Assembly: GCA_017548385.1 (NCBI GenBank)
Contig: JAFZAE010000243.1
Location: 1-34,228 of the forward strand
DNA: 34,228 bases
Source of the DNA: Prevotella sp.
GTDB lineage: Bacteria > Bacteroidota > Bacteroidia > Bacteroidales > Bacteroidaceae
Direction of reading: 5' to 3'
How positions within the stretch are numbered: position 1 is the first letter of the stretch; each line of letters starts with the position of its first letter. The position numbers and the translations under genes were made by a program. The notes beneath the pieces were generated by a model. The model saw only the letters and a program-made list of their open reading frames with translations, was not told where the DNA came from and did no database searches. Below are positions 15,537-24,793 of the stretch, piece after piece.

Positions 15537-17732
15537 ATGAATTTGCGCATCTATAGGCTTCTGATGGTAGTGGCTGTTGCTATGATTGTATCTATAGCGG
15601 CGGCTAATCCTATTACTGTGGATGAGGCGAAGAATAATGTGGCCAGTTTTCTTACCAAAAAAGGCATGAGAAAAGCATGGGGACACAAACAAATCTCCCT
15701 GGCTTTTTCCATCAGCCGAAAAGACGTAAAGACTGACGAGGAAGCCCCTGTCATTTATGCTTTTAGACTGGAGGGAGAAAGATGTGGCTTTATTGCATCT
15801 GCTGACGATGTGGCAGAGCCAATCCTGGGATATTTCGAAGACGGTGAGACGGATTTTGACCAAATGCCCCCAAACATGCAGGCTTGGCTTATTAGCTATG
15901 CAGATGAGATTGCATGGGCAAGGGAAAATGGTTTTAGCACTGTTGGCACTATTAAGACAATTGATGGGAAAAGAGATATTCCTTATTTGGTGCCGACACG
16001 GTGGGATCAGGGCGATCCTTATAACCGGCAGTGTCGGTTTGACAATAAAACCTGCTATGCTGGATGTGTAGCCACTGCAATGGCGCAAGTGATGTATTAT
16101 TGGGCAGTCGTGGGAAGAAACGGCGAGACTTTTCCACATGGCTCCACGGCCATTGAGGGATATGTCACAGAAAGCGAATTGTACAACGTTCCGGCTTTGT
16201 CGAGTTTGGAGTCATTCTCATGGGAAAATATGACAACAAGGACACCAACAACCACAGAAAGTAAAAATGCTGTGGCACAGTTGATGAGATATTGTGGACA
16301 GGCTGTGAAAATGGACTACACCAGATTTGGTTCCGGGGCATATTCTGAGGATGTGCCCATGGCATTTGTAAACTATTTCGGATACGATAGTGGTGTGGCA
16401 TTTGTCTGTCGTGACAGTGTGACCGCTTTGGAATGGGATGAGATTATCTATCACGAACTTGCGGAGGGAAGACCTGTGTGCATGTCTGGAAGCAGTGAGT
16501 CTGGCAATACTGGCCATGCATTCGTATGCGACGGGTATCAGGTCTCTACAGATAAATATCATTTCAACTGGGGATGGAGTGGCTCATGCGATGGATACTT
16601 TGCCTTGGAGGCACTCAGACCTAAGCGGGCAAATGGTAAGACATTGGATTACAACGCTGAAAGGGACATAGTTATAGGCATCCAGCCGCCTCGGGGCCAG
16701 GGAGGGGACATCGTCGAAGATGTATCGCAGGTGACATTTGTTGCTACCGAGGATATGGGCGTCTATGCTGGTGCCAGTGAATATCCTGACTATGTAATAA
16801 AAGATGGTGTTACAATAGCGGTCTCTCCAAAAGGCTCTTTTGGCAATGGCAAGCAATACCGTATCTATCAGGGGAGCTCGTTCACAGTGTCTTCTTCTAT
16901 CGGGAATATAGCAAGGATGGAAGTGATATGCGTGGGTGAGGACACCGGAAAATATGGCCCGGGATGTTTGCAGAATCCCTCCTCGGGTGTATATTCCTAT
17001 CAGGGCTATGTGGGCACTTGGACGGGCGACACTACGGAAATCTCATTCGAACCTTGCACATCCCAGGTGAGGATTATAAGCCTTACCATTTTCCTTGAGG
17101 GTGATACCATACCGAACCAGGACGACCTCAACCCGACTGTGGATAACAAGAATACGGAGACACTTTTCGTCGCCAGCGATGATTTGGGGTCACAGTCGTC
17201 TTCCAGTTTCTATCCTGATGAATTGTCAAAGAATGGCGTCACTGTTTCTGTGTCACCAATGGGGTCGTTTGGCAATGGACAGAACTATCGTGTATATCAA
17301 GGTAGTGATCTCAACTTTTTAGTCAATGAGGGAAAAATTGTCAAGGTGGTGCTCACTTGCACAGAGCAGAATGACAAGAAATATGGGCCAGGATGCTTGA
17401 CTTCGCCTACTGAGGGTTCTTACACCTACGAGGGATGTACAGGTATCTGGACGGGGTATACTGACAATTTCTCTCTGTCTGCCGTCCGTCAGGTTAGAAT
17501 GACGCATATTGATGTTGTCGTAAGTCAAGCTTCTCCGAAAAAAGGCGATGTGGATATCGACGGGAGAATTTCCATTGCTGATGTGATGATGACGATGAAT
17601 TATGTCATTGGTAACCATCCAGCGGGATTCTCACTTGAGAATGCCGATATGAATGGAGACGGTGTGGTCAATATCTCAGATGCAATGTCCATCGCCAACA
17701 TTGTTGTTGCTTCGCAAGAAAATCCCGAGTAA
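15537..17732 (+). CDS. Secreted C10 (streptopain-like) cysteine protease with dockerin
   Basis: A 731-residue exported protease. Signal peptide (about 1-23), a propeptide resembling that of streptopain (about 24-145), then the peptidase C10 domain. CYAGCVATAMAQ places the nucleophile at C177; GHAFVCDGY gives H327; FNWGWSG (343-349) gives the N344/W345 pair. The catalytic set is complete. Two homologous modules of about 125 residues follow (about 399-525 and 540-670), each with GSFGNG, YR(I/V)YQGS, KYGPGCL and (T/I)WTG. The end has two EF-like dockerin repeats (DVDIDGRISIADVMM and ADMNGDGVVNISDAM). It is not near cellulosome genes, so the dockerin may bind an unknown surface cohesin or be a calcium-binding stalk. 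ATG 15537 starts the signal peptide. Confidence 0.9.
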   Translation: MNLRIYRLLMVVAVAMIVSIAAANPITVDEAKNNVASFLTKKGMRKAWGHKQISLAFSISRKDVKTDEEAPVIYAFRLEGERCGFIASADDVAEPILGYFEDGETDFDQMPPNMQAWLISYADEIAWARENGFSTVGTIKTIDGKRDIPYLVPTRWDQGDPYNRQCRFDNKTCYAGCVATAMAQVMYYWAVVGRNGETFPHGSTAIEGYVTESELYNVPALSSLESFSWENMTTRTPTTTESKNAVAQLMRYCGQAVKMDYTRFGSGAYSEDVPMAFVNYFGYDSGVAFVCRDSVTALEWDEIIYHELAEGRPVCMSGSSESGNTGHAFVCDGYQVSTDKYHFNWGWSGSCDGYFALEALRPKRANGKTLDYNAERDIVIGIQPPRGQGGDIVEDVSQVTFVATEDMGVYAGASEYPDYVIKDGVTIAVSPKGSFGNGKQYRIYQGSSFTVSSSIGNIARMEVICVGEDTGKYGPGCLQNPSSGVYSYQGYVGTWTGDTTEISFEPCTSQVRIISLTIFLEGDTIPNQDDLNPTVDNKNTETLFVASDDLGSQSSSSFYPDELSKNGVTVSVSPMGSFGNGQNYRVYQGSDLNFLVNEGKIVKVVLTCTEQNDKKYGPGCLTSPTEGSYTYEGCTGIWTGYTDNFSLSAVRQVRMTHIDVVVSQASPKKGDVDIDGRISIADVMMTMNYVIGNHPAGFSLENADMNGDGVVNISDAMSIANIVVASQENPE

Positions 17733-17786
17733 ATCCTATCTAGTCGAATATGGAAGCATAGGCGTCGATACATGCCATCTTCCAAT

Positions 17787-17813
17787 AAAAAAGGGCATAC
17801 ACGAAGTATGCCC
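17787..17813 (-). terminator. Terminator of the susCD transcript
   Basis: GGGCATAC and GTATGCCC form a perfect 8-bp stem with a 5-base loop (17793-17813), followed on the minus strand by a T-run (17792-17787). It would end the minus-strand susC-susD transcript. Confidence 0.8.
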
Positions 17814-17842
17814 TGATAGTGATTCTCGAAATAATCAACCAA

Positions 17843-17882
17843 TAACTCGTCAACTTGTTAACTCGTCAACTCGTCAACTTTT
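17843..17882. repeat. 8-bp tandem repeat beside the susD stop codon
   Basis: Five consecutive 8-bp units: TAACTCGT, CAACTTGT, TAACTCGT, CAACTCGT, CAACTTTT. They lie between the terminator and the susD stop at 17887. Confidence 0.8.
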
Positions 17883-17886
17883 CAAA

Positions 17887-19980
17887 TTAATTGTTTTTGA
17901 ACCCGTAGCCATTGGTAAAGCCACCAGTGGTCATCACGTTGGGAGTGAAGGGCCATAGGTAGATGGGTGCACTCACATAGTCATAGTCGAGGAAGAGATA
18001 CTTATAGTACTCGTCGTCGTTGTTGACAAGGTCAATACCCCAGGCTTCTTTCTTATAGCCATCGGCTTCCAATGCAGCAGCCTCCTCGTCGCTGATGTGG
18101 GTGAAAAGACCCTTGATAGCAAGGTTGGTTGCAGGAGTGGAAGTGCCATAGTCCAATCCATAGCTTTCCCAGTCGTTATTCTGACCGCGCCATCCAGGAT
18201 AGAGCACGGGATCATCAAACTTATCGGCAGGTGTGATACCCGTCAGACGGTAGCCGTAGATGCTCTTGGCATCCACCAGTTTTGTCCATACATAGTTGGA
18301 AATCACGTTGCCATTTTCAAACTGATAATAACCATTGGCAGCTAGTCCGTCAAGCATTTGGCGAGTGAGTTCTTTCACTGCTTTAATCTTTTCACCCACG
18401 AGGCCGGTACGGATCAGTGTAAAGCGACGGTCGCCTTCGCCGGCAAACTCGAATCCACGTTCGTCGATGATGGCATTGTAAAGTGAGCCAGACTTAGCGA
18501 TGAAGGCATCGGTATTGGCACCTCCGTATGGGAAGGCACGGTTACGAATCTTGTCGAGATAAGCACGGGCATTAGCGTTGTCGCCAGTGGCGGCACATGC
18601 CTCTGCATAGCCGAGATAGATTTCCGATAGGCGCATATAGGGCTGGTTGATACCTGCCTTGCGCTGGTTGGCAGTCCATACAGTCTTCTGGCGGTTCTCA
18701 TCCCACTTGTTGGTGGAAATACCTCCGCCGCTGGCTTTTGAGTTGGGCTTAAAAGGAATCAGACGTTCTGTTCCCTTTCCTGTGCTGCCAGTGACACAAC
18801 AGGAGACATCGCGACGGATATCCTTTGGGTCGAACATTCCATAGTAGAAAGCTGGATTGATGCGCCCTTGGCCGTAAGCCTTGCAGGGGTATGCATTTTT
18901 AGAACCACCATCCGAGGGACGGCCAAAGGAGTAGGAACGGGCATCGTTGCCGCCACCTTGCTGCATAGGAGCTTCATAGATGGACTCGTCGGCGTATGCG
19001 GCATCGGCTTCGTGCATCTGGAGGAAGAATGTCTCGTAACTGTCACTCCACTTGGCACTGCCGGGATTGTCAATAGCCTTCTTAAAATAGGTCTTGGCCA
19101 TGTTCATGAAGTTCTGCCAGTCACTGCGGCGTCCATAAGAGGCACCATTGTTATCGTTGCCTTTCTTCTCGATAGTTAGGGCATTGCCATTGCCGTCCTT
19201 AGGGGTGATGTCACCGCGACGTGTCTGGTAGCCACCTGCTTCGAGTGCAATACGACCGATAAGGCCTTGTACGAAAGTTTGTGAAAAGTAGTTCTTCACA
19301 CCGGCATCGTAGTCAGGACAGTTACCTATGGGATACATTAGCGGCTCGATGGCGATAAGGTCGGCAAGGACGACATCGTAGATGGAGTCGCGTGGTGCCA
19401 GTCCACCTGCTGACTCACCGAGGCGTGCTTGATAAGGTACATCGCCCCAGTTCTTGATCAACTCGCGATAGGCACAGGCTTTTAGTGCCACAGCCTCACC
19501 ATAGAGTTGGCTCAGGCTGTTTGCTGTGGTGGCATTCTTAATCTTAGCCTCATAATCGTTCATGCTCTGGACGGCAGTGATGATGGCGTTGGCCTTGCTT
19601 ACCACGTTGAATAGTTTGGCGTAGATGTCATCTTCCTTCAGATAGGAAAGCAGTCCGTATGTGCCGGCATATTTACCGTTCTGATAGAAACTCTCAGGAT
19701 AGTGGCGCCCAGGCTGGTTGCTGAAGGCCTCAGGGTGGCGCATGATGTCGCTGCCAGCCACGTCGGCGGCATACCACAGTCCGTCGCCAAAGACACCATT
19801 CTGCAAGATGTCACGCCATGCCTCATAGCCTCCTTCCATGGCAGCGTGTGCTGTCACCATGTTGGAGAAGACAAAGTTGGCATCCACAGTCGAGGGCGAG
19901 GATGTCTCTAAATAGTCATCACAAGATGTCATGGAGAACAAACCTGCCGCAAACAATGTAATATATAATATCTTTTTCAT
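17887..19980 (-). CDS. susD: SusD/RagB-type outer-membrane glycan-binding lipoprotein
   Basis: A 697-residue lipoprotein (lipobox FSMTSC, C20) that caps the SusC channel and binds its substrate on the cell surface. The N-terminal DDYLETSSPS and the later LSEIYLGYAEACAATGDNANA are the hallmark SusD motifs, with TPR-like helices in between. It is longer than the usual 500-600 residues, as in several pectin- and plant-glycan-linked SusD proteins. It starts 18 nt after susC and is certainly co-transcribed. Substrate: pectin is inferred only from the CE8, GH28 and PL9 genes nearby. Confidence 0.93.
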   Translation of the reverse strand: MKKILYITLFAAGLFSMTSCDDYLETSSPSTVDANFVFSNMVTAHAAMEGGYEAWRDILQNGVFGDGLWYAADVAGSDIMRHPEAFSNQPGRHYPESFYQNGKYAGTYGLLSYLKEDDIYAKLFNVVSKANAIITAVQSMNDYEAKIKNATTANSLSQLYGEAVALKACAYRELIKNWGDVPYQARLGESAGGLAPRDSIYDVVLADLIAIEPLMYPIGNCPDYDAGVKNYFSQTFVQGLIGRIALEAGGYQTRRGDITPKDGNGNALTIEKKGNDNNGASYGRRSDWQNFMNMAKTYFKKAIDNPGSAKWSDSYETFFLQMHEADAAYADESIYEAPMQQGGGNDARSYSFGRPSDGGSKNAYPCKAYGQGRINPAFYYGMFDPKDIRRDVSCCVTGSTGKGTERLIPFKPNSKASGGGISTNKWDENRQKTVWTANQRKAGINQPYMRLSEIYLGYAEACAATGDNANARAYLDKIRNRAFPYGGANTDAFIAKSGSLYNAIIDERGFEFAGEGDRRFTLIRTGLVGEKIKAVKELTRQMLDGLAANGYYQFENGNVISNYVWTKLVDAKSIYGYRLTGITPADKFDDPVLYPGWRGQNNDWESYGLDYGTSTPATNLAIKGLFTHISDEEAAALEADGYKKEAWGIDLVNNDDEYYKYLFLDYDYVSAPIYLWPFTPNVMTTGGFTNGYGFKNN

Positions 19981-19998
19981 ATTGATCCTCCTTGTTGT

Positions 19999-22900
19999 TT
20001 AGAATGTTACGTTGAGTCCGAATGTGTAGGAACGGGTCTTGGGATAGGCCTGATAGTCGTAGAAGGGGGTGGGGAAACCATCACCACCGGCATTCATGTT
20101 GGTGTTCACGTCGGGATCAAGACCACTGTAGCCCGTCAGGCAGAGCAGGTTGGCTCCGGTGAAATAGACACGTACGTTGTTGATGCCCACGCTGTTGAGC
20201 CATGTCTTTGGGAAGGTATAACCGATGGTCAGCGTGTTCAGGCGCAGGTAGGAGGCATCCTCGATAAATTCAGAGGAGGCAAGGCCGTACTCGGAATAGG
20301 GGAGGGCGTACTTGGCATTGGCATTCAGTGCTGCCAATGCTGCCGGCTCAGTCACAGCGTAGATGTTACCACTGTTGTCGACGTCGTAGATACGATAGCA
20401 GTCTTTTACAATCGCCAGACGGTTGGCACCCAGCATGTTATCCTTGTCACCCATCATGTCGTGCATGGCATTGGCATTATATACTTTGCCACCAATCTGG
20501 TAGGTGAATCCAAGTGAGAAGTCCAGGTTACGGTAGTTGCCATTGATGTTGAAACCGCCAGTGTGGTGGGGCTGTGTCTTGCCGATGACGGTGGCGTCAT
20601 CGTCGTTGACTACACCGTCGCCATTGACATCCTCAAATTTTACCATACCTGGGAATGCTGTCTGTCCCTCAGCCTTGTGGCCCTTGAAAGCATCAGCGGG
20701 ATAGTTGACGATGCTCTGGATGTCTGGCACGCCGGCTTTCAGCGTATAGACACCATTCTCGTAGTTGAAGTCGTCGAGAGTGTAGAAACCGATGCTCTTG
20801 AAGCCTTGGATGGTACCAACGGGGAGTCCCGGACGGATGATGTAGTCGTAGAACGGCTTGCGCATCGAACTTCCCCATCCAGTGTGTGTGTCTGGATTGA
20901 CATCGATGTCGGGATTAATCTCGTCTACCATGTTATTGTTGTAGTTGTAGGTGAGGTTGAAACTCAGTCCGAAGTCCTTGGTGCGCACAGCCTCATAGAA
21001 CAATGCGAGTTCGATGCCTCGGTTGGATGTCTGTCCTACGTTTTGGTACTGGTAGCTGTAGCCGGTGGATGGGTCGATAGGCACCTTCATAAGAATGTCC
21101 TTGGTAGTGTTGTAGTAGAAGTCGAGCGTACCACGCAACTTACCTTTGAGGAAGCCAAAGTCAAGACCTATGTTACGCGATGTAGTGGTCTCCCACTTCA
21201 AGTCGGGATTGCCCATGAGTGAACCGGGTTGATAGACCACTTTGTTAACACCATCTACGCTAATGGTTTTTGTCTCCCATGTCTCGCGCCAGAGTGATGC
21301 AGAGATGTTGTCATTACCTGAGGTACCGTAGGATACACGAAGTTTCAGATTGTCGAGCCAGTCGCGTGTGCCTTCCATGAAGGCCTCGTCGGAGATACGC
21401 CATGCAGCAGCAGCAGCGGGGAAATAACCCCATGTTTTGTTGGGTGCGAAGCGTGAAGAACCGTCAGCGCGGAAGGTGCCGGTCAACAGGTAGCGGCCTT
21501 TGTAGGAGTAATTGACACGTCCGAAATATGATTGCACATGCTTGGGTTCGCCGATGACGTTATCGAACTTATCAAGTCCTTCACTTCCCTTTGTTTTGCC
21601 AGTGAAGTTAATCATTCCGAAGGCGTCTTTCATGCCAAACTCTGCGGGATAGCCATAGCCGTAGATGTTGCTGTAGTTGCTCTTGTCAGCAAGCATTTCA
21701 TAGCCGACAAGGATGCCGAGGCTATGGTCGGGGCCTAAGCCTTGTACATTATAGTTAATGGTGTTTGACCAGCGTACATTGTAACTGTTGGCCTTGTAGA
21801 GGTTGGCGGAACTGTAGCCTTGGTCGGCCTTGCCGTTATCCCATGCTCGACGCTCTGTCCAGCCACGCATCAAACCGATTTCCGACTTGGCGACCAATCC
21901 TTTGAGGATAGTCCAGGTGAGACCGGTGTTCACGCGCAGGCGGTTGATATCGTTGTACTGGTCATAGTTTTTGGTGTAATCCAATGGATTGCGGGATAAT
22001 TCCACGTAGGTGGATCCTTGTCCCATCTGTGAGGGGTCTGCGTCAGCACCAAGGGGATTGTCCACAGGACGGAACTGGTAGGCTGAGGTGGCGGTGTTGT
22101 AACGTGTGCCACGGAACCGCATCTCGCTATAACGGGCATCCAAATCCCAACGGAGTTTCTTGCTGAGGTCCTGCTGGAACTTGAAGTTGGCGTTCCAACG
22201 GCGGAACCCAGTGTTGATACGTGCACCATCGTCGTTCATGTAGTTGACAGAGGCACGGAATTTCGAAGTGTTGGTACCACCACTCAGTGATATATCGTGA
22301 TTCCAGGCATGCGAGCTGTCCATGAGGTCGTCCACCCAGTTATGGGTGCTCATGTTCTTATAGTCATTGAGGTGATTGCCGTATGCTGTGCCTAAGCCAA
22401 AGTATTTGGCCACGTTGTCGCCATAGGAGGCTCCGTATGCAGTGGCATAACTCCAGGTATGGAGCACATAGTCATAGGGGTCGAGCACTTCGAGTTGTTC
22501 GGGCTTCTCTTTCACTTGGTAATACATGTTGTATTTTACCTGAGTTTTGCCTTCCTTGGCACTCTTGGTGGTGATGAGAATTACACCGTTGGCACCCGAG
22601 GCACCGTAGATAGCAGTCGAGGCGGCATCCTTCAAGACGTCAATACTCTCGATGTCGTCGGCTGGGATATCATCAATACGGCCTGTCACTACACCGTCAA
22701 CCACATAAAGTGGATCGTTGGACTGGGTGATGGAACCGCCGCCACGCACGCGGATGGACATGGTCGCACCTGGGCGACCATCCTGTGAGATGACCGATAC
22801 ACCAGGTAATTGTCCTTGCAGTGCTTGTGCGATATTGGCAACAGGGTTTTTGGCGAGTGTCTCTCCTGATACCGATGCCACGGCACCAGTTAGGTCGCGG

Positions 22901-23244
22901 CGCTTCATGGTGCCGTAACCCACTACAACCACTTCGTCGAGGGTCTTGTCATTGGATTCCAGGACAATGGTGTAATTGTTCTGGTTGCCAACTGTTACTG
23001 TCTTGGTCTGATAGCCGACATAGCTCACCGTCAAGGTGGCACCGTTCCTCACATCGCTAAGTGTGAAGTTTCCGTCGTAGTCGGTTACCACACCATTTGC
23101 ACCACCCAGAGAAACCGTCGCTCCGATAAGAGGGTCGCCAGTCACGTCTGTCACAGTACCTGTAATGGTCTTCTGGGCGAATGCCACGAAGCAAAACAGG
23201 CTCAAGCATAAAGCCATAAAGGCTCTTTTGAATGGTAAATACAT
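19999..23244 (-). CDS. susC: SusC/RagA-type TonB-dependent transporter
   Basis: A 1081-residue outer-membrane receptor for oligosaccharide import. Signal peptide (about 1-23), a carboxypeptidase-regulatory-like beta domain (about 25-105; GTVTDVTGDPLIGATV), then the plug starting with LDEVVVVGYGTMKRRDLTGA and containing VRGGGSI, and a beta barrel ending in a terminal phenylalanine (FGLNVTF). No N-terminal anti-sigma (FecR/STN-type) signalling domain is present, so this pair is not of the ECF-sigma-linked kind. Together with susD it forms the import complex of a polysaccharide utilisation locus. The leader upstream is long (see 23245-23753). Confidence 0.96.
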   Translation of the reverse strand: MYLPFKRAFMALCLSLFCFVAFAQKTITGTVTDVTGDPLIGATVSLGGANGVVTDYDGNFTLSDVRNGATLTVSYVGYQTKTVTVGNQNNYTIVLESNDKTLDEVVVVGYGTMKRRDLTGAVASVSGETLAKNPVANIAQALQGQLPGVSVISQDGRPGATMSIRVRGGGSITQSNDPLYVVDGVVTGRIDDIPADDIESIDVLKDAASTAIYGASGANGVILITTKSAKEGKTQVKYNMYYQVKEKPEQLEVLDPYDYVLHTWSYATAYGASYGDNVAKYFGLGTAYGNHLNDYKNMSTHNWVDDLMDSSHAWNHDISLSGGTNTSKFRASVNYMNDDGARINTGFRRWNANFKFQQDLSKKLRWDLDARYSEMRFRGTRYNTATSAYQFRPVDNPLGADADPSQMGQGSTYVELSRNPLDYTKNYDQYNDINRLRVNTGLTWTILKGLVAKSEIGLMRGWTERRAWDNGKADQGYSSANLYKANSYNVRWSNTINYNVQGLGPDHSLGILVGYEMLADKSNYSNIYGYGYPAEFGMKDAFGMINFTGKTKGSEGLDKFDNVIGEPKHVQSYFGRVNYSYKGRYLLTGTFRADGSSRFAPNKTWGYFPAAAAAWRISDEAFMEGTRDWLDNLKLRVSYGTSGNDNISASLWRETWETKTISVDGVNKVVYQPGSLMGNPDLKWETTTSRNIGLDFGFLKGKLRGTLDFYYNTTKDILMKVPIDPSTGYSYQYQNVGQTSNRGIELALFYEAVRTKDFGLSFNLTYNYNNNMVDEINPDIDVNPDTHTGWGSSMRKPFYDYIIRPGLPVGTIQGFKSIGFYTLDDFNYENGVYTLKAGVPDIQSIVNYPADAFKGHKAEGQTAFPGMVKFEDVNGDGVVNDDDATVIGKTQPHHTGGFNINGNYRNLDFSLGFTYQIGGKVYNANAMHDMMGDKDNMLGANRLAIVKDCYRIYDVDNSGNIYAVTEPAALAALNANAKYALPYSEYGLASSEFIEDASYLRLNTLTIGYTFPKTWLNSVGINNVRVYFTGANLLCLTGYSGLDPDVNTNMNAGGDGFPTPFYDYQAYPKTRSYTFGLNVTF

Positions 23245-23426
23245 AAACGTTTGTTTTAGTTATACTTTGAGTTAATTGATAAGCATTATTCATTGGCACA
23301 TCAGATACTCTGGTATGCTAACGTCATTTATCATCCTTAATATAAATAATGTGTGTCAGGGGTAGCGCTTTTCATCGCTTGTTCCTGCTTTTGATTTGTT
23401 TTGTAGTTGTTAGTTTTTTTCGACAT

Positions 23427-23434
23427 CAAAATTA
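23427..23434 (-). promoter_or_regulatory. Possible -7 element of susCD
   Basis: TAATTTTG on the minus strand, the only match to TAnnTTTG between 23245 and 23440. It implies a leader of about 175 nt. No -33 element at the standard spacing, as might be expected if an activator is needed. Confidence 0.4.
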
Positions 23435-23598
23435 ATCCTTTTTTCACAATCATTGATGAGATGTCTTTCCGATTTTAATTAAATTATCTTTTCTAAAGAC
23501 AATTTAACAATTTTGTCAACGATGCTGATCACTGTCATAGTATAGAGAACAAAAAGTACCTTACTCAACGCAAGTATGGAATGGAAAGGGATAGAAAG

Positions 23599-23620
23599 TT
23601 AAAAGGGATTTAAAGGGACT
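23599..23620. repeat. 11-bp tandem repeat
   Basis: TTAAAAGGGAT followed directly by TTAAAGGGACT, period 11 bp. Same flavour as the repeat at 24741-24762. Confidence 0.5.
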
Positions 23621-23681
23621 TTGCCCTCGGTTTGTTTCGATTTTTGTGTTGAAATCGTTGCAATAGCCAGACTGTTGTCCT

Positions 23682-23721
23682 TTTAACTACCCTTCTTTCT
23701 CTTTAACTACTCTTTAACTAC
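23682..23721. repeat. TTTAACTAC mini-repeat, three copies
   Basis: TTTAACTAC occurs at 23682-23690, 23702-23710 and 23713-23721 (spacings 20 and 11 bp), just beyond the 3' end of the pectinesterase gene. Confidence 0.65.
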
Positions 23722-23753
23722 AGATAGTTGAGCGAATGCGAAACTTCAATACC

Positions 23754-24725
23754 TTATTTTACAAACCATTGACTGCTGGTAGTGAAGACACGGTCGGGGG
23801 TAATGGTAGCAGCCTCTTTCTTGGTGATTTGGCGACTCCAAGGCGTGCGACGGCTTTGGTTGGCACCGGGACCGCTATTGTTGTATTCCAAATAGCGAGC
23901 GGTCTGCTCGTTGGCGGTGTTGCCCCAGTTGTGCCAACCCTCTGGGCAGATGTGGATATCTAACTCACAATTCATAAATAATGTGTAGGCATAGGGGCGC
24001 CACGGACGACCGAGATAGACTTTATTGACATTCTCGTCGGCTATTAAATGACAATGGTTGAAAACATAACCATAAGGAATATCCTGCGGTGTCGAGGCGG
24101 CGGTGACGTATGAGTTGGACTTGCTTTTAATGATACAACCTTCAAACCATGCCGTCGAGGGTCCAAAGATAAAGTCAGTGGTACCTTCGATATAGCAGTT
24201 CTCAAAATACAGGCGTGTGCCGGCTTTTCCTGTATAGACGGTGTCTTGGTGTCCGAGAAAGCGACAACCAATGAATCGTAGGCGATCGCCTTCTGTGTGT
24301 AGTGCCACGGCTTGTCCCAGACGTGCAGAATTGTTTTCGATGGTGATGTTTTTCAGTGTGATGTCATTCCCCTCAATTTTGAGTGTATAGGTTCTGAAAG
24401 TACCCATTGGTTGTTCGGTGCCCATGAGACGGATGTTGGCATGGTCATCGTAGGTAATGATGGTGTTCTCCACATCCTCGCCCAAGATTTCAATGTTGTC
24501 AAGCCAAGAGGGAATAATGAGTTTTTCCTTGTAGATACCCCGTTTGACGAAGATGACTTTGTGATAGTCCATAAAGGCGCGACACACTTCAATGGCTTCG
24601 CCAATGGTGCGAAACTCACCTGTTCCGTCGCGGGCAACTACGATGGTGTCGGGATTGTCGTATCTGTTCTCTGCTTGGACACAAAGGGTACACAAAAAGA
24701 CAAGAAGGAGGAAGACTGATCTCAT
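23754..24725 (-). CDS. Secreted pectin methylesterase, CE8 family
   Basis: A 323-residue exported enzyme that removes methyl esters from pectin, preparing it for lyases and polygalacturonases. Signal peptide to about residue 18 (LCTLCVQA). The family motifs are all present: GTGEFRTIGEAIE near the start, GQAVALH with Q138, GHQDTVYT with D161, TTDFIFGPSTAWFEGC with D184, and YLGRPWRPYAYTLF with R240 and W242, so the two catalytic aspartates and the arginine are intact. ATG 24725 is chosen because the signal peptide begins there; ATG 24749 would add eight residues that do not look like a signal peptide. It is a functional partner of the PL9 and GH28 enzymes and lies directly upstream of susC in the same direction. 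Confidence 0.93.
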   Translation of the reverse strand: MRSVFLLLVFLCTLCVQAENRYDNPDTIVVARDGTGEFRTIGEAIEVCRAFMDYHKVIFVKRGIYKEKLIIPSWLDNIEILGEDVENTIITYDDHANIRLMGTEQPMGTFRTYTLKIEGNDITLKNITIENNSARLGQAVALHTEGDRLRFIGCRFLGHQDTVYTGKAGTRLYFENCYIEGTTDFIFGPSTAWFEGCIIKSKSNSYVTAASTPQDIPYGYVFNHCHLIADENVNKVYLGRPWRPYAYTLFMNCELDIHICPEGWHNWGNTANEQTARYLEYNNSGPGANQSRRTPWSRQITKKEAATITPDRVFTTSSQWFVK

Positions 24726-24740
24726 GTTTCTATCAAAAGG

Positions 24741-24762
24741 GTAGTTCAAAAGTAGTTAAAGG
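24741..24762. repeat. 11-bp tandem repeat upstream of the pectinesterase
   Basis: GTAGTTCAAAA followed by GTAGTTAAAGG, period 11 bp. A minus-strand match to TAnnTTTG (24747-24754) falls inside it, so it may double as the promoter or simply mimic one. Confidence 0.5.
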
Positions 24763-24793
24763 GACAAATGGCATTTTAGTGTTCTCAAACCTA

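Larger units (their letters stand above)
23245..23753. other. Intergenic region upstream of susC
   Basis: About 500 bp without a gene. It holds a possible minus-strand -7 element for susC (23427-23434), an imperfect hairpin (CAGG...AGCG at 23357-23367 with CGCT...CCTG at 23376-23387) in the predicted susC leader, and several AACT/TTAA-type mini-repeats (23599-23620, 23682-23721). Nothing else with coding potential is credible. Confidence 0.7.

Noticed and set aside
20563..21222. 219-codon plus-strand ORF opposite susC
   Set aside because: Antisense shadow of the SusC beta barrel, with no recognisable domain.
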